Below are positions 47,401 through 58,800 of a DNA stretch of 64,000 nucleotides, in pieces. The stretch's first letter is position 1; each line of letters begins with the position of its first letter. Under the pieces are notes generated by a model. The model saw only the letters and a list, made by a program, of their open reading frames with translations. It made no database searches and was not told the origin of the DNA. This stretch comes from Danio rerio (taxonomy: Eukaryota > Chordata > Actinopteri > Cypriniformes > Danionidae): the NCBI RefSeq assembly GCF_049306965.1, contig NC_133196.1:17087501-17151500 (forward strand), given 5' to 3'. Both the position numbers and the translations under genes were made by a program.

Positions 47401-50400
47401 TAAACACAAAGCAAGACATTCAGAAGAATGTTGAGGTAAAAGCTGCCATTTATATTCAGTAGGATAAAAAATGCTATGGAGGTAAATGGTTGTTTTTTCC
47501 CCTACGTTCTTTTGTATTAACAGACATTTCTATCTATAAAAATGCTATTGAAGTCAATAAACATTTTTTGGTATATCTTTCTTTGTGTTCAACAGAAGAA
47601 AGAAACTCAAACAGGTTAGGAACAAGTGGTGTTTTTTCATATTTGAGGTGAACTATACCTTTTTTCGTACCTAAATTATGAGGAACTTTATTACCCAAAA
47701 TCATGTGCTTTTGAATGTTTCAGGAGGATGGATCGTTCTTCGTGCTGACCAACATGATCATCACAACAAACCAAACACAGTCCAAATGTGCAGAAGTGAG
47801 TCTTTAAGGGAAGTATAGTGTTCTACTTTTCACTTAATATTAAAAAGTGATTAACAAATAGCTGATTTTGTTTCTAAATTTATACAGCTGAAATGGTCAA
47901 ATTTGATTGTATTACAAAAATTAAATTAAAATGATTACAAAACAATGTTACTTGATTATTTAGCTCATATTTTAAAATAATGTAATTTAGTGTCATGCTT
48001 CTTACATTTTTTAAAAACATTTTTACATTTTACAATTACATTTTTGTTTTATTTTGACTCCTGTTATTAGAATCCAACTCCTGCATCCACGTGCACTTCG
48101 CACAGGGACTGCAAGAGAGGCTTCAATGATGCTCGTGGAGATGGTATGGCTCAGCATTTACTTTTAAATCTGTTGAACAGCAAGTAGATCATTTTAGAGA
48201 CATAACTTAATGCATTTGATTTTGTTCAGGTGTTCGGACAGGCAGATGTGTCAGTTATTCTGCCTCTGTGAAGACTTGTGAGGTGCTGTCCTGGTGTCCT
48301 TTAGAAAAAATTGTCGATCCCCCGAAGTAAAACCCTAATTCTATTATTTTTCTTCTGTACATTGGAATATGTTTTGCTTATTGTTTTCAGGATCAATAGT
48401 TTATATACAGTTGAATGCACAATTATAAGCCTTCCTGTAAATTAAAACAATTTTTAGAAAATATTTCTCAAATAATGTTTGATGGAGCAAAGAATTTTCC
48501 ACAGTATTTCTGCTAATATTGTTTTCTTCTGTAGAAAGTCTTGTTTGTTTTATTTCAGCTAGAATAAAAATAGTTTTTTTTATTTTTAAACATTTTTAGG
48601 TCAATGTTATTAGCCTGTTAAACAATATATATTTTTAATTGTCTACAGAACAAACAACTGTTATACTATGACTTGCCTAATTACTCCAACTTGGATAATT
48701 AACCTAGTTAAGCCTTTAAATGTCACTTTAGGCTGTATAGAAGTGTCTTGAAAATATCTAGTCAAATATTATGTACTGTCATCATGGCAAAGATAAAATA
48801 AATCAGTTATTAGAGATGAGTTATTAAAATTATTATGTTTAGAAATGTGCTGAAAAAAACTCTTCGTTAAACAGAAATTAGGGAAAAATAAACAGGGGGG
48901 GTAATAATTCTGATTTCAACTGTATATCATGCAATCTTCATTTATTCATTTTCTTTTCAGCTTAGTTCCTTTTTATTAATCAGGGGTCGCCACAGCGGAT
49001 GAACCGCCAACTTATCAAGCATATTGCAGTCTTGCAATCTTTTCAGGCTTATTTATAACAAAAATAATTTGATGGCAAAGACTTGATTTAAGGATAACAG
49101 GGTCACCAATTAATTCTAATATACTACGTTAGTACTTTCCTACTGTCATTCACAAGGTTTTACCTATTTGTTGCTTATACATTTTAATGATTTGTAATGC
49201 TTACACTTGATATAACAATATAAAAATTTATTAAAATAATATAAATAATTCTAAAAAGTATGCTGTTTTCGATTTGCAAAATACGCTGCTCAGCATATAT
49301 GCTTACACCCCTCACAAATTTATCTTTTAAATTCATATTTTTAAAAGGAAGCTACAATGTTAAATGTGTGTATATTCATTAGATTAGTCAGTACTGAGCT
49401 TTTCTAACTAAATAACTTACGATAACGGTCCAAAAACTAGTAAACCCAAATTTAAATGTTATAGAAAAATATTAAATAAAAATTTAAGAAAGAGGAAAAA
49501 TCAAGAGACGCAAAAAAATAAAAAATTTAGTTGAAATTTTGTAGGTTCTAATTTTTTTGTTGCAATATTTTGTTTCAATTTAATTGTATTGTCTTTCGAT
49601 TTCTAAATATGTTTGGTGACTAAAATATTATTTTGATAAATATATCTGTTTAATAAATCTGTTTTGTTTAAATGCACCAAAACGCATTGCCTATATTCAC
49701 TGAGAAATGAATACAAATATGTATTTTTAAAATGGAGTGTACTTAATTATGCTGAATTGGAACATTTTACATTTTAACTTTGTTTTTCTCTACACAAGAT
49801 ATTTAAAAAATTAATGTAAACACTGTACTTGCATTTAGAGTGATAGTTTACCCAAATATTTAGAAGCAGTAGTTTAGTAATTTCTTTATTCTGCTCAGCA
49901 CAGAAAAAGGTAACATTGATAAAAGCTGAAAACCATTGACATCTATAGTAGGATAAACAAATAATGTGGTAGTCAATGGTTACAGGTTTCTGGCTTTCTT
50001 CAGAACATCTTCTTTTGTGTTCAACAGAAGACAGTCAGTCAAACAGGTTTTGAACGAGTGAAGGCTCCGTAAACGATGACAGAATTTTCAGTTTAGCTTG
50101 AACCATCCCTTTATTTTTCTGTGTACTGTAAATAAAATCACATTACAAATTAAATAGAAAATCTGCCGAAAATCTGTGACCAATACTGTATGGAATTTAA
50201 TTGTGACTAATGTTTTTATGTTCTATATTTTTATACCTCAGCCCACCACTACTTGCAGATGCTGAAAACTTCACTGTGCTCATAAAGAATAATATTCGAT
50301 ATCCCAAATTTAACTTCAACAAGTAAGCTTTTCAAATGCTTTTCTTATTTATTAATGAATTATCTGCCAGTATATTACCTGAATGCAATATTCTCTTTGC

Positions 50401-53400
50401 ATCCTTACAGAAGGAACATCTTACCGAATATAAACAGCTCCTACTTGACACATTGTGTGTTTAGCCGTAAAACGGATCCTGACTGTCCAATCTTCAGACT
50501 TGGAGACATTGTTGGAGAAGCTGAAGAGGATTTTCAGATCATGGCTGTCCATGTAAGAGCGTATTTGACATTTAAGAGCAAAAGAGACCTAGTACTATTA
50601 TTATAAAAGGCTTTTGAGGGGTTAGTTCACTCAAAAATTAAAGTTTTGCTGTTAATTATTCACCCTCTTGTTGTTCCAATTCCCAGAGACCCAGCAAATT
50701 AAGATATTTTACAATTGAGAGCTCTCTGACCATTCATAGACAGCAATAATTTTGAGATGTTCAAAGTTTGATGACAAAATTTGTCATTTTTGCTGATTTT
50801 TTGGTGCACAAGGGTGTTCTTGGAGCTTCATATGATTACATCTAATCCACTGTAGTCACATTGAATGTTTCGACAACGTTTGACTTTATGGATTATCCCG
50901 GGTCCCTTGCTGTCTATGGAGGACAAGAGAGCTCTAGGATTTCATTTAAAATATCCTAATTTGTATACACAAGATAAACAATGGTCTCAGGGAATAGGAA
51001 CAGGGAATTAATTTATAACACAGTTTTGCATGGTGAACAAATCCTTTAATGGCATCTCCAGGTTTTCATTTATGCACAATTTCTCTTCTGTTTAGGGCGG
51101 AGTGATGGGAGTTCAGATCCGGTGGGATTGTGATCTTGATATGCCACAGAGCTGGTGTGTACCTCGCTACACTTTCCGCAGGCTAGACAACAAAGACCCA
51201 GATAATAATGTGGCTCCAGGGTACAACTTTAGGTAAGATGTGATTGGAGTTAGTAAAAGTAGATCCTCAGAGAAAGCGAGGTTGCATTAAATGAGGCATG
51301 GTTTGCTGAAATCTCTACAGATTTGCTAAATATTACAAGAACAGTGATGGCACTGAGACCAGGACACTTATCAAGGGTTATGGTATTCGCTTTGATGTCA
51401 TGGTATTTGGCCAGGTGAGACACCTTTGATTTTTCTAAAGGGCCAGATATACTCCCAGTGAAATTTTTTATTTTATTTTTTTTAATAAGAAGTACAGAGA
51501 AGCTGGCTTTCCACCAAGCAAATTTGGAATTTAAAGCCATCTAATAGACATTTAAACATAGACATGTGGCTAAAACAAGGGAGTGAAAAAAAATAAATAA
51601 ATAGATGTCTAATAATAGATGTCTAATAATAGAACATAAGAATACTAGTCATCGTTAACATACTTTACATATCTAGTCATTCATTCCTGTGCATTTGGAC
51701 TACTGCCAGACGTCTATTGGATTTTCACTGAAAGCCCAAATTTAGCCTAATTTAAAAAAAAAAAAACTTTTTTACTGCCTTACCTGCAGTGGTTTGCCTT
51801 AATGTATAATATTCAATTTGCTTCTATGCTAAACTCTCTCTCACACACACATACACACCAAAACACACACAAACACACACTGCTTTCTTACGAACCCAGA
51901 TTCAGAATCTTTTATGTTCATGTTTGGACGTCTATTAGACATCATTTAAACAAAGTCTGGGGCAGCAGCAAGAAGGCTCGCCTCACAGCAAGAAGGTCAC
52001 ATGGGTCCTGGCTGTGCATTTCTGTGTGCATTGCTTGTTCTCCCCATGTTTGCGTGGGTTTCCTCCGGGTGCTCCAGTTTCATCCACAGTCCAAAGTCAT
52101 GTGCTATAGGTGAATTGAATAAAGAAAATTGGCCATTGTGTATTAGTGTGAATGTGAGAGTGTATGTGTGTTTCCCAGTACTGGGTTGCAGCAGGAAGGG
52201 CATCCGCTGTGTAAAACACATGCTGGATAAGTTGGTGGTTCATTCTGCTGCGTCGACCCCTGATGAATAAAGGGATGAACAAAGAATATGTTTGTTGGGA
52301 TAGGACTCTAGAAACAAACTTTGTTTTGATTATTTTAATTCTGAATGTTATTACATTAATTTGTTCTTCGACTTTACTCTTAGTATATCAGGGCCTTAAA
52401 GGGATAGTTCACCCAAATAGGAACGTTTACTCACAATTTACTCACTCACAAGTGGTTACAATTGCTTTATGAGTTTATTTTTTCTGTTAAACTAAAAAAA
52501 GAAGATATTTTGAAGAATGTTGGTAAGTGGTAGCCATTGATTGCATTCTTCAGAATATCTCATTTTGAGTTCAACAGAAGAAATCTCAAACAGGATTGGA
52601 GGGTGCCTAAACTGACAGAATGTTCAGTGTTTGTTCAATGTTTTAACGGCTGTTTACACATTAATAAAACCCTTATTTGCAACACAGGCTGGGAAATTCA
52701 ACATCATCCCAACACTTCTGAATATGGGTGCAGGCTTGGCACTTCTAGGCCTGGTAAGCATGTCTGAACAAATTTGATCAAATATGAGAAACTTTTGAAA
52801 ACACAATTAAGACTTACTGAATTAATATTTCAATTTTGCATTTCTAATGATTACAATTGATACTTTTCATGGTCTGTTTAAGGTGAACGTCATCTGTGAC
52901 TGGATTGTGTTGACATTTATGAAAAGGAAGCAACATTACAAGGAGCAAAAGTATACATATGTTGATGACTTCGGACTTGTGAGTATTTCTGGCCTTACTG
53001 AACATCCAAACGCTTAATTGCTGTTAAAATCATCTTAGTTAAAGGGATAGTTCAGCCAACAATAAAAATTCTCTCATCATTTACTCACACTCCACTCATT
53101 TCTAACCTGTTTGAGTTGCTTCTGTTGAACATCGAGGAACATATTTTGTAGAATGCTAAAAGAAAGCCATTGATTTCCATAGTATTTTTGTTCCAACTAT
53201 GGATGTTAATGGCTCACCATTTTTCAGAATAGCTTGTTTTGAGTTCAGCAGATGAAGGAAATTCAGAAATGTTTACAACCACTTGAGTGTAATGATATGA
53301 TGAGGAGATTTTCATTTTATGAATGGTGAACTATCATTTTAACCTTTTATATTTGCTTATTGAAATGAGCTTTTGTGTCTCAAAGGTTTTTGGTGCAAAA

Positions 53401-53450
53401 AACTAACAAGAGATATTTCTTTCAACTAGTTACACAACGAAGACAAATAG
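44405..53450 (+). CDS. p2rx4a: P2X purinoceptor 4, ATP-gated cation channel
   Basis: Twelve exons: 44405-44547, 44615-44762, 47724-47795, 48071-48143, 48230-48326, 50242-50322, 50411-50552, 51096-51232, 51321-51414, 52688-52753, 52883-52978 and 53430-53450. They encode 389 residues, the length I recall for zebrafish P2X4.1. Two membrane helices (about 34-54 and 335-357) flank a Cys-rich ectodomain; subunits assemble as trimers. The ATP site is complete: Lys70 and Lys72 (KVKG), Thr189 (NFTV), Asn296 and Arg298 (NFR, with Arg298 split across exons 8 and 9) and Lys316 (LIKGYG). The intracellular N-terminus has the P2X-type basic stretch [12 protein letters not shown]. The channel passes Na+, Ca2+ and K+ on extracellular ATP. 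The C-tail [16 protein letters not shown] lacks the tyrosine of the mammalian YxxGL endocytosis signal. Confidence 0.97.
45179..45668. mobile_element. MITE with AGCAGGGCACAAA termini in p2rx4a intron 2
   Basis: Left end TAGGGGAGAGCAGGGCACAA, right end in reverse complement TAGGGAAGCGCAGGGCACAA. The 490-bp interior has no coding capacity. It is flanked by two similar stretches (45048-45178 and 45671-45790). Confidence 0.65.
45959..46225. mobile_element. Angel-type MITE in p2rx4a intron 2, copy 1
   Basis: Starts GGGAAAGTTCACCCCCAAAT with TTCTGTCATTTCATTTTC. The mirrored end reads TCAGGGTGAGTAAATGG. Confidence 0.55.
47365..47662. mobile_element. Angel-type MITE in p2rx4a intron 2, copy 2
   Basis: Has TTCTGTTAAACACAAAGCAA on the left and CTTTGTGTTCAACAGAAGAA on the right as mirrored arms, ending TTTGAGGTGAACTATACC. 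Confidence 0.65.
48408..48922. mobile_element. Tc1/mariner-type MITE in p2rx4a intron 5
   Basis: CAGTTGAATGCACAATTATA at the left and GTAATAATTCTGATTTCAACTG-like sequence at the right are inverted termini, each bordered by TA (48406-48407 and 48923-48924). Interior without coding capacity. Related to the fragment at 38140-38685. Confidence 0.75.
48944..49026 (-). mobile_element. DANA-type SINE, 3' end only
   Basis: Minus-strand tail piece with CAACTTATCAAGCATAT, the complement of the GATAAGTTGGCGGTTCATCC part, and ATTCATTTATTCATTTTC tail repeats. Confidence 0.75.
49841..50112. mobile_element. Angel-type MITE in p2rx4a intron 5
   Basis: Left GTGATAGTTTACCCAAATAT, middle CCATTGACATCTATAGTAGG and its mirror, right TTTAGCTTGAACCATCCCTT. 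Confidence 0.65.
50613..51058. mobile_element. MITE with GGGGTTAGTTCACTCAAAAA start in p2rx4a intron 7
   Basis: Start as named, then AATTATTCACCCTCTTGTTG, 'GAGAGCTCTCTGACCATTCA' and 'TAGACAGCAATAATTTTGAG', a well-known zebrafish MITE layout distinct from Angel. Right end near TGGTGAACAAATCCTTTAAT. Confidence 0.55.
51960..52283 (+). mobile_element. DANA-type SINE in p2rx4a intron 9
   Basis: Contains CTCGCCTCACAGCAAGAAGG, GGGTTTCCTCCGGGTGCTCC, CAGTACTGGGTTGCAGCAGG and GGATAAGTTGGTGGTTCATT. The tail is short. Confidence 0.88.
52394..52625. mobile_element. Angel-type MITE in p2rx4a intron 9
   Basis: AAAGGGATAGTTCACCCAAA at the left, mirrored inner arms TTCTGTTAAACT and GAGTTCAACAGAAGAAATCT. The right terminus has decayed. 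Confidence 0.6.
53040..53345. mobile_element. Angel-type MITE in p2rx4a intron 11
   Basis: AAAGGGATAGTTCAGCCAAC at the left and ATGGTGAACTATCATTTT at the right. Inner mirrored arms are clear (TTGATTTCCATAGTATTTTT). Confidence 0.65.
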
Positions 53451-53737
53451 AAGATCTTCAGGCTACAGATTTATCCCGTATTCAATGCCAATTTCATCAT
53501 AAATTGTATGTAATTGTCAGGATTTAAAAATCCAGTTACAAATGAGGGACCGGTTAAATGAATTAAAATGCATTTTGATGAAATTGTCAGTGTGATTTAC
53601 TTCAATTAGATTTCATTTCAGTACTCGTTTGACTCCAGAATGTGGAAAAACTATATTTTTAAAAGGAAACGTAAATGTCTCTGACGACAAAAACATAAAT
53701 CTAAATGTTGACAAGTTTGTGTTTTTGTAGTTTTCTC

Positions 53738-53743
53738 ATTAAA
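53738..53743 (+). other. p2rx4a polyadenylation signal candidate
   Basis: ATTAAA about 290 bp after the stop codon; the hAT-type MITE that follows sets a likely outer limit for the transcript. Confidence 0.4.
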
Positions 53744-53771
53744 TCTAGTGGAACGTTGAATAGCCTTAGTC

Positions 53772-53980
53772 TAAATCAGGTGTGGCCAAACTTGATCCTG
53801 GAGGGCCAGTGTCCTGCATAGTTTAGCTCCAACCCTATTCAAACGGACCTCATTAAAGAGTTCAAGTGATGTTGAAGACACTGATTAGTTTGTTCAGGTG
53901 TGTTTGCCTAGTGTTGGAACAAAACTCTGAAGGGACACTGGCCCTCGAGGATCAAGTTTGCCCATCCCTGGTCTAAATGT
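53772..53980. mobile_element. hAT-type palindromic MITE, copy D
   Basis: GTGGCCAAACTTGATCCTGG pairs with the right end GAGGATCAAGTTTGCCCATC. GGAGGGCCAGTGTCCTGCAT is mirrored by GGGACACTGGCCCTCGAGG. Confidence 0.7.
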
Positions 53981-54084
53981 TTAAACCGATTGAACTCAGT
54001 AGCAATTAAATAAGTATATCTAATATATATTCTAATAAATATTTTATTCACTATATTTAAAAAAAAAACAATTAACTGAGGCCC

Positions 54085-54523
<439 letters not shown>

Positions 54524-54829
54524 TTATTTTTATTTATTTTTTTCACTTTTAATAGATAGGACAGTAGTAAGACAGGAAAGCATGGGGAGCAGAGAGAGGG
54601 CAAGGATCAGTAGGACCTCAAGATAGAAATTGAACGCGGGTCACCATGAGGTCCGGTGCACTGCAGGGTTTAGCTCCAACTTGCCTCAACACACCTGCCT
54701 GGGTGTTTCAAGTATACCTAGTAAGACCTTGATCAGCTTGTTCAGGTGTGTGTTCAGGTGTGTTTGACTAGAGTTGGAGCTAAAATCTGCAGGACATCAG
54801 CCTGCAGGAACAAGTTTGGTTATCCTTGA
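54524..54829. mobile_element. Repeat fragments incl. hAT-type MITE copy E
   Basis: 54545-54655 has GACAGGAAAGCATGGGGAGC, a recurrent fish repeat. From about 54655 the hAT-type hairpin motifs GTTTAGCTCCAACTTGCCTC and AGTTGGAGCTAAAATCTGCA appear. Confidence 0.5.
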
Positions 54830-54831
54830 TA

Positions 54832-55038
54832 TAGGGTGATTCAAAAAGAATACCACAACTCTGAAAATCTGTATTTAATCAAAGAAACATGATGACAACA
54901 GCGCTCCTAGCGACTAAATAAGCAACCAAATGAAACTTCAGAGCTTTCTTAAATCGACGACAGAAAGAACTTAGCTCTCCTTTTCTACTTCGCAGTTCTT
55001 GATTGTCAAATTTGTGGTATTATTTTTGAATCACCCTG
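54832..55038. mobile_element. Mariner-type MITE just upstream of idh3b
   Basis: The left end TAGGGTGATTCAAAAAGAAT and the reverse complement of the right end CAGGGTGATTCAAAAATAAT agree at 18 of 20 bases. TA flanks both sides (54830-54831 and 55039-55040). Its right end is only about 155 bp from the idh3b start codon. Confidence 0.8.
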
Positions 55039-55194
55039 TATATTACAAAAACAGTGAACCGAGGGCCTCTAGTGGCGGTGAAATAAGTGTGCATTACGCG
55101 TGGCCCCAGCAGGGGTCAGTAGAGAAGCGCGCAGCTCACGGTTCCTCGTGCAGGAGGAAGATCACGGCGACCTTCTTCTTCCTCGCGTTAACAC

Positions 55195-55205
55195 ATGATG
55201 GCGGC
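55195..55205 (+). promoter_or_regulatory. YY1-type ATGGCGGC motif over the idh3b start
   Basis: ATGATGGCGGC places the YY1 core ATGGCGGC (55198-55205) on the second start codon. YY1 sites overlapping translation starts close to the transcription start are a known vertebrate arrangement. Use here is inferred. Confidence 0.45.
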
Positions 55206-55719
55206 CGCGCTGAGAGGGAGCGTCCTAACTCTCGCCAAGGTGAGTCTTAAAAAATGATGTTCCCATTTGCTTATATTTTAAGTGACATACTTGTATTGTT
55301 GCTTGAGGCACACCTCTAAACGTTAACTAGGAAACAAACAGTTTTGTCTTGCGATGTAAGGCAGGTTGAGATTTTGTTGCATCAAAATAAACTGAAATAT
55401 AAATGTCAGCCCTCAGGGTAAGGTGTAACATTATGAGAAAGTATGGAGTATGCAGATTTCTAGAATATTCCTGAAAAGCTCCTTACACTGAGGTGGCATC
55501 TTGTTGGTAATTGTCCTAATACCTTTTAAATTAAAAGATTAATGTTATGGAACATTCATATTTTAATGTCACTAATTTGCGGTCAAAACAACTATACTTA
55601 CGTGACAAGCCTGTTGATCACACCGCGCCCAAAAACACTTCCAGATCGTTATTTTTATTTTGAATAAGTTTCTATTATAAAGAAAAGCTCTTTTTTTTGT
55701 TTATTAGCGTTGGAACGCT

Positions 55720-55809
<90 letters not shown>

Positions 55810-58800
55810 AATATAACGTTAATAGAATAGACTAACGTTAGGTAAGATTTCTGATATCATGGATTTATGTTTTTGATTTATAGTGAAACTGGTGGACAAA
55901 AAGGTTTATGTTCTATAATTATTATTTATTTTCATGTGTTATATCTTCTCAAATTATCAAGCTATTTAATCATAAATCATTTATTGAAAGCTTTAATACA
56001 TAACTTAAGTAATTTAACACAAATTTTCATGTATCATCTCTTTTTCTGTTTTTGTCTTTAAATTGTGCAAGTGTAGTAGTATATTTTCTGCAGCCTGACA
56101 TTTAGAGAGCCTGCCAGTTATTCTTAGAAAATAGTACAAAATCTTGTTTCCAAGGGTTGATATTTGCACGACAAGGTGCTTTTCAGCTTTTTCAGTTAGA
56201 AATTTGTGAAAATCACAACTCTTTCTTGCCTAGTTTATCTGATAGCATCTAGGTTATCTGAAGGGTTACTGTGACTACATGACCTCACCTTGACCTTACT
56301 CCACTTAGATAGAGGCAACATTCTGTGCGATGTAGTTTAGTGATATTATGGATAGATCTGTTTGTCCTTAACCTACCAGACATAACATCTGGTCCTGACA
56401 CTAAGATGTAAGAGCTTCAGTCTGTGTAAACTTTGGAGGATTTTCTAACTCTTGCTTCTTGACTCCAGTCTCTTTTCTAGAAGAGCCTTTTACTTTAAGA
56501 TATTGGATCTTAAATCTAAGGTTTCACATTTTTATGCTTTTATTTTGGCTCAAACATTTCTGTTCATTTATTTCTTTTAAATATTATTGTTATTTTTTCA
56601 TTTAAAGTTTTTGTTATTCATATTTGTCAATAAAATTATACTAGAAATCTCAAAGGCTGTCAGCATCAGAAACTTATTTTGCTTAATACTAATAAACATA
56701 TATTTTGCAATGCGCTATTTTGAGACAACTCTGTTTAGAGAGATTTTAAAATGTGAATCCTTCAACAGTATTAGAAAAATCTTTTAGATTTTACATTATT
56801 TTGTGTTATTTATTGATGTATTTTTTTTGTTATAAGCCTATTTATTATAAACATATCTCTCTACATAATACTGATAAAATAGGCAGCGTTTTTTGTTTAA
56901 TTAAAACACTATTGTACAAGTATTGAATGATTAACTGACCAGGTTTGCATATATATAATGTGTTTTTATATATGCACATATTGCTGTCTTTAATGCCCTT
57001 TTTGCATTTGATAACTCTTCAGGACTGCAGACCTCCACACACGCCCTTATCCCATGATGCAGTTTTTATTGTAGAAATACCAGTTTTGATCTGTTCAATG
57101 TTTACCTGTGACATTTGTGAACCACAGGGTCTGACGGGGGTCCGGTTGCAGCCTTTGTGTGCCCGTTCTCTGAGTTTGACCTCCAGTCAGAATGTTCCAG
57201 AGAGTCCACCGGCCCGTGCCGACAGCACTTTTAAGGTCACCATGGTCCCAGGAGATGGAGTTGGACCGGAGCTGATGACTGCAGTCAAAGAGGTTTTCAA
57301 GGTACTGATTATTAGACATGAAGAAATCCTAAAATGTCTCTAGGACTGTGTGATATTAGAAAAAAACTGACATTGCGATATTTACGTTTTCTGCGATGTG
57401 ACGATAGTAGTCAACCTTTGAAGTGGAATCTTTCAAAAACTTTATTCAAAGCTGTCCTGAAACTATTCAACAGCACCAATTCTTGACTATAGTTGTCACT
57501 TTTTTGCTTGTTTTAATCCACTTTAAATGTTTACTACTGCACAGTTTCACCAGATGGCTTAAATAGACATGTTTGGAATGAATTTATTAATTTAGATTGG
57601 TTGGGATGATTCTGCAGAAGAGTAAATAAAAAATAATAAACAAAATTCAAGCATTGATAAATACAACAGAACTATACAAATTAAATAAACGGTGTATTAT
57701 GGTTTTTTGGGATTCTTTAGATATTCAGGTACATGGAGTAAATTGGATGTTAAAACACTGTATAGTTTTCAAAATATGAATAAATCAATACAATAAATAC
57801 TTAATTGTCGCATCTACCCCAGTTTCTAAGGCAAATCTTTCACCTCACCCTTTAGGCTGCTGATGTCCCTGTGGAGTTTGAGGAGTTTCATCTGAGCGAG
57901 GTGCAGAACATGGCTAGTGAGGAGAAACTGAACGAGGTGCTTTCCTCAATGAAGAACAACAGAGTGGCCATCAAGGGTAATGTTTAATGTTGTTACTTGT
58001 GTCCTAAGATGTTAAATAGTGCAAGCTGATGTGCACTTGCTGGCTGCTTTATTAGATGCATCACACTAGTACCGTGTTTAATGCTCTCTTCAAACTACAT
58101 TCATTATGTTTTGACATTGATTTAACGAGATGCTGCAAACATTCTTCAGCTTTTTGGTTCATATTGGCATCCATGATTTGAATCTCCCATTCTGACACAT
58201 TCAAACGTGCTCAATTGGATTGAGCTCTGCTGACTGTTTAGGCCATTTAAGTTTTTTTTTACTCCTTTTTATGAAGATGATTTGAGACATAATGTGTTAT
58301 CCTGTTGTTGCTCATGGTCTGCAAGAATGCTTGGTAGGACTAATAAGTGTATATGTGTATGATAAGTATTGAAGTTTATTTCACAGTTACTATCATAAGA
58401 TGTTATTAAGATGGATTGCCTGAGTGACGAAACTGTTTCTGTGTCTGGCTGTACTGCTGCACAGTGCTCTGTAGTGTCTACGAGAAGGTAAAGGTTCATA
58501 GAGCCTAAATGTGAGGGGTCCAGAGTGATTTTGGCAGCCCTTCTGCTCGCTCTTGATAAGTACAGTTCTTGGAGAGTAGGGAATGTTGTACCAGTGATTC
58601 ACTCAGCAGTCTGAACTATGTAGTCTTCGGAGGTCGGATTTGGTAGCTGAGCTAAACCAGACAGTTATTGACGTGCAGTGGACTGATTCAGTGATGGAAG
58701 TGTAGAACTGTTTTAGTAGCTCCTTTGGAAGGTTGAACTTCCTCAGCTGATGAAGAGGTACAGCCTCTGTTGATCTTAAACTTGATTTGTGCTTAAACTT

